A DNA stretch of 64,000 bases from JAVBQF01 sp031549195 (GTDB lineage Bacteria; Bacillota_I; Bacilli_A; RF39; UBA660). The DNA lies in the NCBI GenBank assembly GCA_031549195.1, contig JAVBQF010000006.1, forward strand, positions 50,721 to 114,720, given 5' to 3'. The first letter of the stretch is position 1. Each line of letters begins with the position of its first letter. Shown here in pieces: positions 33,863-43,917 of the stretch. The notes beneath the pieces were generated by a model, which searched no databases, was not told the origin of the DNA, and saw nothing but the letters and a program-made list of their open reading frames with translations. The position numbers were made by a program, and so were the translations under genes.

Positions 33863-36784
33863 ATGTATACACCATTATATGTAAAAAGTAACTATTCGTT
33901 TCTATCTAGTCTAGTAGATATTGATAAACTAATAAAAAATTGTAAAGAAGAAAATATTAAATCAGTAGCACTCCTTGACGATAATATGATAATAACAATG
34001 CATTTTTATAAGGAATGTATTAATAATGGAATAAAACCTATAATTGGTCTTGATATAGAATATAAAAACAGTAGAGTTTTATTATATGCAAAAACATTTA
34101 ATGGTTATAAATCATTAATAAAACTATCCACAATTAAAAGTGAAAGAGCAATAGCTATAGAAGATTTAAATAATAACAGTGAAGATTTAATATGCATTGT
34201 AATGTATGAATATAAAGAGTTATTTAATGAATTAAAAGAGGTATATGAATATATATATTTGGGTTATTCTAATAGGGAAGAAGAACATTTGGCATTATCT
34301 ATAACTAGTAGAGTAGTATTTGCTAATAAAATCTTGTATTTAAATAAAAAAGATAGTAAATATTTAAAATATGTCCTTATGATTCGTGATAAAAAAAATG
34401 TAATGGATGAAGTTGATTATGAAGATAATAACAACTATTTACTTGGTAATGAAATAGAAAAGTTAAGTAGTAAAACAGGAATAGATACAACTAATTTTAT
34501 TGCTGATATGTGTAACGTAACTTTTCCTAAAAACACTAATTTCATACCAGAATTTAAGCATAATAGTGATGAATATTTGTTTACACTTAGTATTGAAGGA
34601 CTAAAAAGAAGACTAAAAAATGAAGTTAGTGATATATATAAAGAAAGATTAGTGTATGAATTAGATGTTATTAAGAAAATGGGATTTTCTAACTATTTCT
34701 TAATTGTTTATGATTATGTAAAATATGCTAAAAAGAGCGGATTGTTAGTTGGTCCAGGCCGCGGTAGTGCAGGTGGCTCTCTAGTCGCATACTCTCTAGG
34801 TATTATTGATGTTGATCCGATTGAATATGATTTGCTATTTGAACGTTTCTTAAATCCAGGAAGAATTACAATGCCTGATATAGATATAGACTTTCCAGAT
34901 ATCTATAGGGATGATGTAATAAATTATGTTAAAGAAAAATATGGTAAGAAGAATGTATCTGGTATTGTTGCAATTGGTACATTAAAAGCAAAAGCAGTAT
35001 TAGATGATGTTTCTAAAGTATTAAAAATTGCCCCTGAAAAAGTAGATAGATTAAAGAAATATATTGCCCTTTTTACTGATAAACTTAAGGAAGTTTATGA
35101 TAGTAATTTAGAGTTTAAAAATATAATTGATAATGATGAAAGATTATCATTGTTGTATGAAATATCATTGTTCCTAGAAGGATTTCCAAGGAATATTACT
35201 ACACATGCATCTGGTATTATAATTTCAGGAGTAGAACTAGATGAAATAATACCATTAATTAGACAAGAAGACATGTACGTATCTGGTTATGAGATGGGTT
35301 TTCTTGAAGACTTAGGATTACTTAAGATGGACTTTCTAGGCAATAGGAATTTAACTACAATAATGGAAATACTTGAATCAATCAAAAAATATGAAAATAT
35401 AGATATTAATTTCTTAGACATTCCGCTTGACGATAAGGAAGCAATAAAAGTATTTTTTGATATTGATACTAATGGGATATTTCAGTTTGAATCGGATGTT
35501 ATGAAAAATTTACTTAAAAGATTAAAACCATCAACATTTGCTGATATTATTGCCGCAAATGCTTTAGTAAGACCAGGACCTAGTGATATAGAATATATAA
35601 AAAGGAAACATGATCCGAGTTTGATAACTTATTCTGCTGAATGCTTAATACCAATACTTAAAGCAACTTATGGAGTAATAATATATCAAGAGCAAATAAT
35701 GCAAATAGCATCCATAATGGCAGGTTTTTCATTAAGCGAAGCTGATAATTTAAGAAGAGCTATGAGTAAGAAGAAGAAAGATGCACTAAAAAATGAAGAA
35801 GATAAATTTATTAGTGGAAGCATTAAAAATGGCCATAGTTATGAAGTTGCAAAAGAAGTATATGACTTAATATTGAACTTTGCACAATATGGATTCAATA
35901 AATCTCATACAGTAGCGTACTCAATGATTGCATACAAAATGGCCTATTTAAAAGCAAAATATCCAAAATATTTCTACCTTAATTTATTATCACAGATAAT
36001 TGGACATGATTCTAAAACATCATTGATTATTAAAGAAGCTAGGAAAAAAGGTGTTAACTTTTATCTGCCAAGCATAAATTTAAGCACTGAAAGATATTCT
36101 GTTGCATCAGATGGCATTGTATTTCCTCTTTCTAATATTAGGAATTTAGGTGCTTCAGTTGCAACAGCAATCGTTAGTACAAGAGAAACTGAATTTAAAG
36201 ATATATATGATTGCCTCATTAAATTAACTAACAAGGGAATAAATAAAAAAACAATAGAAACATTGATATATGCTTCTTGCTTTAGAGAATTTGGATTTAA
36301 TAAGAAAACACTAATAGAAAACTTAGATAATTTATTAACATATGCCTTTGTAGCAAAAGGACTAGATCCAACAAGCAGCTTTAAATTAGAGCCAAACATA
36401 GAAATATGTGAAGAATATGATAATGAGTTTTTGATGTCTAAAGAAAAGGAATTATTTGGCTTCTATTTAAGCTATCATCCCACTACAAAATATAAGTCTG
36501 ATTATAAAGTAATTGATATAAACAATATTGGACAATATTTTAACAAGGATGTTGATACTATTATTATGGTTGATAGAATAAAAACTCATATTGATAAATC
36601 AGGTAAGAAAATGGCTTTCGTTTTAGGTAGTGATGAGGGTGATTCTTTAGACTATGTTATATTTTCAAGTACACTATCTAGTTATGGTGAAATTAACAAG
36701 GGAGATATACTTTTAGTAAGAGGCAAGGTCGAGCGTAATACCAGCTATCAAATAGTAGTAAATAGATTAAAAAAACTCAATTAG
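33863..36784 (+). CDS. dnaE: DNA polymerase III subunit alpha DnaE
   Basis: Start at 33863, after AAAGGAGTGTTTTAT; the GTG at 33854 is inside the site spacing. The 973-residue polymerase has a PHP region at the N terminus. The palm follows, with GPGRGSAGGSLVAYSLGI and the catalytic acids in MPDIDIDFPD, then TTHASGIIIS, a helix-hairpin-helix region and a C-terminal OB fold. In the PHP region the usual HxHSxYS motif is replaced by YVKSNYS, and the later TDH by LDDN, so metal binding there is lost. In PolC-containing bacteria DnaE extends primers on the lagging strand. Confidence 0.96.
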   Translation: MYTPLYVKSNYSFLSSLVDIDKLIKNCKEENIKSVALLDDNMIITMHFYKECINNGIKPIIGLDIEYKNSRVLLYAKTFNGYKSLIKLSTIKSERAIAIEDLNNNSEDLICIVMYEYKELFNELKEVYEYIYLGYSNREEEHLALSITSRVVFANKILYLNKKDSKYLKYVLMIRDKKNVMDEVDYEDNNNYLLGNEIEKLSSKTGIDTTNFIADMCNVTFPKNTNFIPEFKHNSDEYLFTLSIEGLKRRLKNEVSDIYKERLVYELDVIKKMGFSNYFLIVYDYVKYAKKSGLLVGPGRGSAGGSLVAYSLGIIDVDPIEYDLLFERFLNPGRITMPDIDIDFPDIYRDDVINYVKEKYGKKNVSGIVAIGTLKAKAVLDDVSKVLKIAPEKVDRLKKYIALFTDKLKEVYDSNLEFKNIIDNDERLSLLYEISLFLEGFPRNITTHASGIIISGVELDEIIPLIRQEDMYVSGYEMGFLEDLGLLKMDFLGNRNLTTIMEILESIKKYENIDINFLDIPLDDKEAIKVFFDIDTNGIFQFESDVMKNLLKRLKPSTFADIIAANALVRPGPSDIEYIKRKHDPSLITYSAECLIPILKATYGVIIYQEQIMQIASIMAGFSLSEADNLRRAMSKKKKDALKNEEDKFISGSIKNGHSYEVAKEVYDLILNFAQYGFNKSHTVAYSMIAYKMAYLKAKYPKYFYLNLLSQIIGHDSKTSLIIKEARKKGVNFYLPSINLSTERYSVASDGIVFPLSNIRNLGASVATAIVSTRETEFKDIYDCLIKLTNKGINKKTIETLIYASCFREFGFNKKTLIENLDNLLTYAFVAKGLDPTSSFKLEPNIEICEEYDNEFLMSKEKELFGFYLSYHPTTKYKSDYKVIDINNIGQYFNKDVDTIIMVDRIKTHIDKSGKKMAFVLGSDEGDSLDYVIFSSTLSSYGEINKGDILLVRGKVERNTSYQIVVNRLKKLN

Positions 36785-36865
36785 AAATTTATGGTAAATA
36801 TCAATAAAGGATTTAATTTATATATAAATTGTGATATATTAAATACATAGATTGGAGGTTAAATA

Positions 36866-37702
36866 ATGAATGTAGAATTTATAACAAATGATTATCTTCT
36901 TGCTTGGTGCCTTTTATTTAAACCTTCTATATGTGAAGAGATACAATCACTTAAAGAGCGCCTTTGGAAAAATTATCCAAAGCAATACAAAAATATGGAA
37001 AAAGACAATGTTGAAATATTAAAGTATACAAGTGATTTTATACCTGATGATGATACTGTATATAACTTTGTATTCAATTCAGAAATCTTTGTAAAAATAA
37101 AAAAACAATCTGATAAACACAGACAACTTCTTATGAAAATATGGGATTCAAATCAAAAACAAATTAAAGCAATATTAAAAGAGGTATTAAGAATCGATAT
37201 TAAAAATAACTTTAAAATAATAGTTGTTCATCCAGATCTTGAAACAATAGAATTTCTTAAGGCAAATCCTAAAAAAAATATAGTATGGGGTAAAAAGGAA
37301 GATTCAGAAGATGGGCTAAAAGCAATAATGAAGATAATGTTTACTTTAGTTAAATATGAAATAGGTGACTATCAAAAAGAAAACAACGAAATAGTATCTT
37401 CTATAATAGACTTGGCAATAACAAATGAACTTTATACCCGTATTTTAGGTGTTACAATGTATGAAGAAGGATTTAAAAAGTTGAGATTTCTTAAAAGACA
37501 GCTTTATCCTTATTTCCTAATGTATATGGGAGCAGATAGAGAAGAGTTAGTAAGTTATATGATGAGAGATAGAATACCATTTGATATTGATAAGTACCCA
37601 ATAGAAAAAGGATTAAGAAAAGTTGATTTATATGGTTTTATAGATTTTTGTTGTAATAATCAAAAATATATAATAAGGCTTAATAATTTAGAAATGATAT
37701 AA
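36866..37702 (+). CDS. Protein of unknown function between dnaE and polC
   Basis: A clean 278-residue ORF with ATG behind TTGGAGGTTAAATA. The sequence is soluble, Lys/Ile-rich and largely helical, with no signal peptide or membrane segment. Visible features include a start LLAWCLLFKPSICEEIQ, a block IIVVHPDLETIEFLKANPKKNIVWG that looks like a Rossmann-type strand-loop, and the late YMGADREELVSYMMRDRIPFD. I do not recognise the family. Its place between both replicative polymerase genes is suggestive, but does not prove a replication role. A hairpin at about 37701-37725 follows. Confidence 0.85.
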   Translation: MNVEFITNDYLLAWCLLFKPSICEEIQSLKERLWKNYPKQYKNMEKDNVEILKYTSDFIPDDDTVYNFVFNSEIFVKIKKQSDKHRQLLMKIWDSNQKQIKAILKEVLRIDIKNNFKIIVVHPDLETIEFLKANPKKNIVWGKKEDSEDGLKAIMKIMFTLVKYEIGDYQKENNEIVSSIIDLAITNELYTRILGVTMYEEGFKKLRFLKRQLYPYFLMYMGADREELVSYMMRDRIPFDIDKYPIEKGLRKVDLYGFIDFCCNNQKYIIRLNNLEMI

Positions 37703-37727
37703 GGACTGTTCAATAATAGTTCTTTTA
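37701..37727 (+). terminator. Probable terminator after the unknown gene
   Basis: AGGACT pairs with AGTTCT, then TTTATT. Moderate stem of 6 bp. Confidence 0.5.
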
Positions 37728-37886
37728 TTATGTAAATAATTGACTAGTAATAATTATTGGACGTCAAATAAAAAATTTAAATTAGTTAGTAATAAAGAAA
37801 ACTTTTATAAATTAATTTTCTTTTATGCAAAACATATTCTTTATGTGTTATGATAATTTTATACAGATTTATCAAGGAGGTATTTT

Positions 37887-40800
37887 ATGAGCGAGAGATT
37901 AAAAAGTATATTTGAAAAATTAAGTTTAGATATAGATTTTGGTGCTGATCTTAAGAATGCCGACTTAGTGAATGTTAATATTAAAGAAAAAGAAAAGGAA
38001 GTTGAAGTTATTATTAAAAATGATACTAATATTTCATTTTCTTTGTATAGTACTATTTTAGAGAAACTAAAAGAGTATTTTAAGGACGTAACAGTATATC
38101 TATATATTGAGAGCACAGAGGAAAATGGTACTTATTTTGAAGAGTATTTGGATTATGTATTAGAAGCGATGGAATTAGAGTATCCAAATGGAGAATATTT
38201 TGCCAACTTAATTCAGAACAGACTAGTAATAGAAAGTAGACAATTAGATGTAATGAACAACAGTGAGTCAGCTTCATTAGAAGAGACAGTAGGATATATC
38301 AATAGACAATTAAAAAACTATGGTTTTCATAATGTTTTAAAAATTGTTGTAAATGAAGTTGATCCTAATGAAACAAGAGCAACTATTGAAAAAGAAATGA
38401 TGGAAGCTATGACTAAACCTATTGAAAAGCCTAAGATCGAAGTAAGAAAAGAAAATACTTTTAATAGCTTTCCAAAAAGAGAGAAAAGAGAAGTAGATGA
38501 ATTTACTATTTTTGGTAATGCAATTAAAGACGGATCAGTATCGATTGCTACCATTGTTGGAGAAGAAGAAAGGGTTACAATAGAGGGTACTGTATTTGGT
38601 GTTGATGAATTTGAGCCAGCGAGCAAAGCTTTTAAAATTTTAACTTTGAAAGTCACAGATAATACAGATAGTATTTATTGTAAGGTTTTCATAAGGGATG
38701 ATGAAGAATTTAGTAAAGTAAAAAGTAAAACAAAAGTAGGATCATGGTTAAAGTTAAGAGGCGGTACTAAAAGTGATAAATGGCAAAATGATGAGATAGT
38801 ATTTAATATAAGAGATATTAATGAAATAGAGTCAAAAGAAGTAAAAGTGAAAGATATATGCGAAAGAAAAAGAGTTGAATTACATACTCATACTCAAATG
38901 AGCCAGATGGATGGTATAAGTGAACCTAAAGCATTAATAAAAATGGCTAGAAAGCTTGGGCATAAAGCGGTAGCTATTACAGATCATGACGGATGTCAAT
39001 CTTTCCCTGATGTTTATCACACAGTCACCGATATAAATAGCAGCCTAAAAGAAGGCGAAGAACCATTTAAAGCTATTTACGGTACTGAATTAACTTTAAT
39101 AGAAGATACTGTTGATATAGTTAAAAGACCAACAGAAGATAGTCTGTTTGAAACAACTTTTGTTGTATTTGACTTTGAGACGACTGGATTTAATGCCGGT
39201 GCTGGAGACCAAATCATCGAAGTTGGTGCAGTTAAAATATTAAATGGTGAGATAATTGATAAGTTTTCTGAACTTATTGATCCTAAAAGAGAATTATCAA
39301 AGAAAATTACTGAAGTTACTGGTATAACCGATACTATGTTAGCTGGGAAAGATGATGAAGAAACTGTCATTAAAAGATTTGTTGAATGGACAGGAAATCT
39401 TCCAATGGTTGCCCATAATGCCAAATTTGACACATCATTCTTAGAAATGGCATATAGCAAATATAAGTTAGGAAAATATATAAATACAATTATAGATACA
39501 CTAGCATTATCAAGATTACTTGATAGTGAGTCAGCAAGACATTCACTTTCAGCACTTGTTAAACGTTACGATGTAGAATTCGATGAAGACTCACATCATA
39601 GAGCTGATTATGATGCTGAAGGCACTGCTTTAGTATTTCATAGAATGACTCAAAAACTAGCAAATAGGGACATTCTTAAAATAAGTGATTTAGACAAATT
39701 AATTGATAAAGAAGAAATATATAAATATGGAAATAAATATCATATTAATCTTTTAGCAACAAATAAAATTGGTTTAAAAAATCTATTTAAAATAGTAAGT
39801 TTTGCTAATACAAAATATTTCTATAAAGGAACAGCTAGAATACTTAGAAGTGTACTTTCAGAGTTAAGAGAAGGTTTGCTTGTAGGAAGCGGATGTTATG
39901 AGTCTGAAATATTTGTAGAAGCAAGAAGTAAATCAGATTCAGAATTGCTTGAACTCATTAGTTTCTATGACTATGTAGAAGTTCAACCACTTGATTGCTA
40001 TGATCATTTACTTCAAATGCAAGATTTTACCAATAAGTTTGAATTAACTGACCATGTAAAAAAAATTGTTAGATTGACAAAAGAAGCAGGGAAAATAGCT
40101 GTTGCGACAGGTGATGTTCATCATCTGAATAAGGATGATAAAATTTTCAGAGAAGTTATCGTTAATCAGAAGGTGCCTGGTGGTGGAAGACATCCGCTTG
40201 CAAGAGAAAGCATTAGAGAAATAGCAAGTATGCATTTTAGGACGACTAATGAAATGCTAGATGATTTTAAATTTCTTGAAGAAGATTTAAGAGAAGAAAT
40301 AGTTATAGATAATCCCAATAAAATTGCAGATATGATTGAAATTATTGAAGTAATTATTGAAACTGGAGGGATACCATTTTCACCAAAGATTGAAAATAGC
40401 CAGGAAACGACTAAAGAATTAGTATATGGTAAAGCTCATGAAATGTATGGTGAAGAATTACCTACTATTGTTAATGACAGAATAGAGCAAGAACTTGCTG
40501 GTATTTTTAAAGGTGGATTCGATGTTATTTACTTAATTGCTCAAAAACTTGTTAAAAAGAGCAATGATGATGGCTATCTCGTTGGATCGCGTGGATCTGT
40601 TGGTTCAAGTTTTGTTGCTACGATGATGGGAATAACAGAAGTTAATCCACTTCCAGCTCATTATCTATGCAGAAAATGTAAAACTAGTGTTTTTGAGATG
40701 GATGGCAAATCCTTTGGTAGTGATTATCCAAGTGGGTATGATTTACCTGATATGTTATGTCCAAACTGTAATGAACCGTTAGGTAAAGAAGGACAGGACA

Positions 40801-42284
40801 TGCCGTTTGCGACATTCCTTGGATTTAATGCTGATAAGGTACCAGATATAGATTTAAACTTTTCTGGTGAATATCAATGGAAAGCACATGAATATACAAA
40901 AGAGTTATTTGGCGTTGATAATGTTTATCGAGCAGGGACGATTGGTACAGTTGCTGATAAAACAGCATTTGGTTTTGCAAAAGGATATGCTGAAGATAAG
41001 GGAGTAACTTTAAGAACAGCAGAAATAGAACGCTTAGCTAGTGGGTGTACTGGTGTCAAAAGAACAACAGGACAGCATCCAGGTGGTATTGTTGTTGTAC
41101 CGGATTATATGGACGTATATGATTTTACTCCTTATCAATTTCCAGCAGGTGATACAAATGCTTTATGGAGAACCACACACTTTGATTATCATGCAATTGA
41201 TCAAGACTTATTAAAACTCGATATACTAGGTCATGATGATCCTACAATATTAAAAATGTTGGGTGATTTATCTGGTATTGATGTTACAAAACTTCCAATG
41301 GATGATAAAAAGGTAATTAGTCTACTTTGCTCACCTGATGCACTAGGTGTAACAGAAGACCAAATTATGTGTCCAACAGGAACTCTTGGACTTCCTGAAC
41401 TTGGAACTAGATTTGTTATTAATATGTTAGTTGAGACAAAACCAACAACATTTGCAGAACTTGTAAAAATATCTGGGCTCTCACATGGGACTGATGTTTG
41501 GGCCGGAAATGCTTCCGAACTTATTAAAAATAATATTGTCCCATTTAAAGAGGTTATTGGATGTCGTGATGATATAATGGTATATCTTTCTTATAATGGT
41601 GTAGCACCACTTGATGCTTTTAAAATAATGGAGCTTGTTCGTAAAGGTAAAGCTAGCAAAGATAAAGAAGCTTGGGAAAAATGGGTAGCTAAGATGAAAG
41701 AAGTTGATATACCAGATTGGTATATTGATTCCTGCTACAAAATTAAGTACATGTTCCCTAAAGCACATGCTTGTGCTTATGTTATGAGTGCAATACGTAT
41801 TGCATGGTTTAAAGTATATAGACCAGTATTGTATTATGCAGCATATTTTTCTATTCGAAGTGATGATTTTGACATAGAAACAATGATAAAGGGATATAAT
41901 GCTATTAGAAGTAAGATGGAAGATTTAAAATTAAAAGGCTATGATATTTCTAATAAAGAAGAAAATATTTCTACTGTTTTAGAACTTGCATTAGAAGCTA
42001 CTGCAAGAGGGATTACCATTGCTAATGTTAATCTTATGAAAAGTGATGCTTCTAGATTTTTGGTAGATGAAGAAAATAAAGTGTTAATACCACCATTTAG
42101 GACTATTGATGGTCTTGGTGATACGGTTGCCAAAACAATTGTTGAAGAAAGAAATATTAGAGAATTTATAAGCATAGAAGACTTGCAGAAAAGAGGGAAA
42201 GCATCTGCTACTATAATAGAGAAGATGAAGAGAATGGGAATATTGGATGGTATGCCTGAATCTAGTCAACTGTCTTTATTCTAA
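37887..42284 (+). CDS. polC: DNA polymerase III PolC
   Basis: The main replicative polymerase of low-GC Gram-positives. The 1465-residue protein has the standard order. An N-terminal PolC domain and OB fold come first. The PHP domain starts ELHTHTQMSQMDG, here with His retained, and is split by the 3'-5' proofreading exonuclease (FVVFDFETTGFNAG with DxE, and HHRADYDAEGTA). The polymerase core has GSRGSVGSSFVATM, the zinc-binding CRKCKT ... CPNCNE and the catalytic PDIDLNFSGEYQ. The C-terminal helix-hairpin-helix ends SQLSLF, a beta-clamp-binding type. ATG after AAGGAGGTATTTT. Confidence 0.98.
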   Translation: MSERLKSIFEKLSLDIDFGADLKNADLVNVNIKEKEKEVEVIIKNDTNISFSLYSTILEKLKEYFKDVTVYLYIESTEENGTYFEEYLDYVLEAMELEYPNGEYFANLIQNRLVIESRQLDVMNNSESASLEETVGYINRQLKNYGFHNVLKIVVNEVDPNETRATIEKEMMEAMTKPIEKPKIEVRKENTFNSFPKREKREVDEFTIFGNAIKDGSVSIATIVGEEERVTIEGTVFGVDEFEPASKAFKILTLKVTDNTDSIYCKVFIRDDEEFSKVKSKTKVGSWLKLRGGTKSDKWQNDEIVFNIRDINEIESKEVKVKDICERKRVELHTHTQMSQMDGISEPKALIKMARKLGHKAVAITDHDGCQSFPDVYHTVTDINSSLKEGEEPFKAIYGTELTLIEDTVDIVKRPTEDSLFETTFVVFDFETTGFNAGAGDQIIEVGAVKILNGEIIDKFSELIDPKRELSKKITEVTGITDTMLAGKDDEETVIKRFVEWTGNLPMVAHNAKFDTSFLEMAYSKYKLGKYINTIIDTLALSRLLDSESARHSLSALVKRYDVEFDEDSHHRADYDAEGTALVFHRMTQKLANRDILKISDLDKLIDKEEIYKYGNKYHINLLATNKIGLKNLFKIVSFANTKYFYKGTARILRSVLSELREGLLVGSGCYESEIFVEARSKSDSELLELISFYDYVEVQPLDCYDHLLQMQDFTNKFELTDHVKKIVRLTKEAGKIAVATGDVHHLNKDDKIFREVIVNQKVPGGGRHPLARESIREIASMHFRTTNEMLDDFKFLEEDLREEIVIDNPNKIADMIEIIEVIIETGGIPFSPKIENSQETTKELVYGKAHEMYGEELPTIVNDRIEQELAGIFKGGFDVIYLIAQKLVKKSNDDGYLVGSRGSVGSSFVATMMGITEVNPLPAHYLCRKCKTSVFEMDGKSFGSDYPSGYDLPDMLCPNCNEPLGKEGQDMPFATFLGFNADKVPDIDLNFSGEYQWKAHEYTKELFGVDNVYRAGTIGTVADKTAFGFAKGYAEDKGVTLRTAEIERLASGCTGVKRTTGQHPGGIVVVPDYMDVYDFTPYQFPAGDTNALWRTTHFDYHAIDQDLLKLDILGHDDPTILKMLGDLSGIDVTKLPMDDKKVISLLCSPDALGVTEDQIMCPTGTLGLPELGTRFVINMLVETKPTTFAELVKISGLSHGTDVWAGNASELIKNNIVPFKEVIGCRDDIMVYLSYNGVAPLDAFKIMELVRKGKASKDKEAWEKWVAKMKEVDIPDWYIDSCYKIKYMFPKAHACAYVMSAIRIAWFKVYRPVLYYAAYFSIRSDDFDIETMIKGYNAIRSKMEDLKLKGYDISNKEENISTVLELALEATARGITIANVNLMKSDASRFLVDEENKVLIPPFRTIDGLGDTVAKTIVEERNIREFISIEDLQKRGKASATIIEKMKRMGILDGMPESSQLSLF

Positions 42285-42293
42285 GGAGATTAT

Positions 42294-43052
42294 ATGAAAA
42301 AATCTAAAATAGGATTATTTGATTCTGGCATCGGTGGATTAACTGTATTAAGTGAGATAAAGAAATTACTACCAAATGAAGATTATATTTATTATGCGGA
42401 TTCACTACATAATCCTTATGGTTCTAAAGACAGTAATGAGTTGTTAAAAATAACTTCTAATATAGTAGATTATTTAATAAGTAACAATGTCAAATTAATA
42501 GTAATTGCCTGTAATACTGCAACAACGGTATGTATGAAAGAATTAAAGGATAAATATAAGGATATAATTTTTGTAGGTGTTGTGCCTGCAATAAAAGTTG
42601 CATATGATCAAAATTCTCATAAAACACTGGTTTTAGCAACTCCATATACGGTCAAATCAAAAAGAGTTGATGAATTAGTTGCTACGTATAAACACCTGAA
42701 TCAGGAAATCACTTTAGTGCCATGTCACAATTTAGCAAATGCAATAGAAACAAAAAGTGGTGAAGAAATAGAAGAGGTGTTAAAAGAGCAAATTAAAAAA
42801 TATCTTAATCAAAATTATGATACTATTGTACTTGGATGTACTCATTACTCAATTATAAGGAACATGATTAAAAGATATTTTCCAAATAGCCAAATAATAG
42901 ATGGAAATATTGGCGTAGCCAAAGAAGTAAAAAGACAATTAGAACTTAATGATTTGATAAGTATTGAGGGAAGTGGTTCAACCGAGTTTTTTAATAGCTT
43001 GACTGAGGATGATAAAGACTATCTAGATATTTTAAATAGAATAAAAGAATAA
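42294..43052 (+). CDS. murI: Glutamate racemase
   Basis: Converts L- to D-glutamate for peptidoglycan. The 252-residue protein has FDSGIGGLTVLSEI, YYADSLHNPYGSK, the first catalytic Cys in IACNTATTV, GVVPAIK and the second in VLGCTHY. It starts 9 bases after polC with an AAGGAGATTAT site, so it may be read from the polC transcript. An AAAGG...CCTTT hairpin with internal AAGACT/AGTCTT follows. Confidence 0.96.
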   Translation: MKKSKIGLFDSGIGGLTVLSEIKKLLPNEDYIYYADSLHNPYGSKDSNELLKITSNIVDYLISNNVKLIVIACNTATTVCMKELKDKYKDIIFVGVVPAIKVAYDQNSHKTLVLATPYTVKSKRVDELVATYKHLNQEITLVPCHNLANAIETKSGEEIEEVLKEQIKKYLNQNYDTIVLGCTHYSIIRNMIKRYFPNSQIIDGNIGVAKEVKRQLELNDLISIEGSGSTEFFNSLTEDDKDYLDILNRIKE

Positions 43053-43086
43053 CAAAAGGTAAGACTTTACAGTCTTCCTTTTAATT
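43053..43086 (+). terminator. Terminator after murI
   Basis: AAAGGTAAGACT pairs with AGTCTTCCTTT (one bulge), then TTAATTTC. Confidence 0.65.
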
Positions 43087-43152
43087 TCTTTACTTTTATT
43101 TAAGTTAATATTAAACTATATTTAGTGATATGTATTAAAAAAGAGGTGAGTT

Positions 43153-43854
43153 ATGTTAAATGAAAATAAAAATAGGGAAGTATTTACTAAAGCAGGATAT
43201 TTTCTACCAGTAAATCCACCTATACTAAATGTAAGACCTACTTTTATGGAACTGTTAAAGAAGCCTTCATCTATTGTTTTAGCAGGCACTTTATTGGCTG
43301 TAACTATTGGACTAGGGGCATTGCTTTTGGATTCTTCAAATAACAATCTAACACCAGCGACTAATCAACTTCCTACAATTACTAATTTTATTCCAGAAGG
43401 AAGCATAACTGTGGAAGGTTGGAGTAATTGGGCTACTCCTTTGGTATTTACTGGGGAACAAGTAATAGATTCAAACGGAATGCCTTCAGTTAGTGGCGAC
43501 TGGATAGCAGGTGTTGTACAAGATGGACTTGTATCTTCAGAGTTTAATAAAAACATGGGAGAATTTACAGGATTAGTATATCATCCTACTGGAAGAGTTC
43601 GACAGAATGCAGAAGGTGTTACTGAGCAATTTGTTAATATTGAAAGATGGAAAGTAGAAGAGGCTGGTCCAGCAACTAACTTAAACAATTCTCAAATGGA
43701 ACAATCTCAATTATTAAAAGCAATAGATACAACAGGCCAATTAAATGGGAGACCAGCAGTAATTGGAATAACCCGTCAAAATCCTCAAGCAGTGAGAGAT
43801 GAAATTGAGCATAACATGCTAGTTATTGATAGAATAATTGATAGAAAACGATAG
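43153..43854 (+). CDS. Single-pass membrane protein of unknown function
   Basis: ATG after AAGAGGTGAGTT. The 233-residue product has about 36 cytosolic residues (with PVNPPILNVRPTF), one transmembrane helix at about 38-58 (SSIVLAGTLLAVTIGLGALLL), and an outer domain of 170 residues. In that domain GEQVIDSNGMPSVSGDWIAGVVQDG and FTGLVYHPTGRVRQNAEGVTEQ look beta-rich. No family was recognised. It sits between murI and dnaG, with terminators on both sides. Base composition is slightly less AT-rich than its neighbours. Confidence 0.75.
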   Translation: MLNENKNREVFTKAGYFLPVNPPILNVRPTFMELLKKPSSIVLAGTLLAVTIGLGALLLDSSNNNLTPATNQLPTITNFIPEGSITVEGWSNWATPLVFTGEQVIDSNGMPSVSGDWIAGVVQDGLVSSEFNKNMGEFTGLVYHPTGRVRQNAEGVTEQFVNIERWKVEEAGPATNLNNSQMEQSQLLKAIDTTGQLNGRPAVIGITRQNPQAVRDEIEHNMLVIDRIIDRKR

Positions 43855-43882
43855 AAAAGTTCTTTGAACTTTTTCTTTTTTT
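43854..43882 (+). terminator. Terminator that overlaps the dnaG -35 box
   Basis: AAAAGTTC (43855-43862) with GAACTTTT (43866-43873), TTT loop, then T-rich tail. The -35 of dnaG (TTGAAC) lies within it. Confidence 0.7.
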
Positions 43883-43892
43883 ATTGTATAAT
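43864..43892 (+). promoter_or_regulatory. Promoter of dnaG-rpoD-trmK
   Basis: TTGAAC at 43864-43869, a 17-base spacer, TATAAT at 43887-43892. It is nested in the preceding terminator. Confidence 0.75.
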
Positions 43893-43917
43893 ATATACAT
43901 GTTTTGGAGGGCTATTT

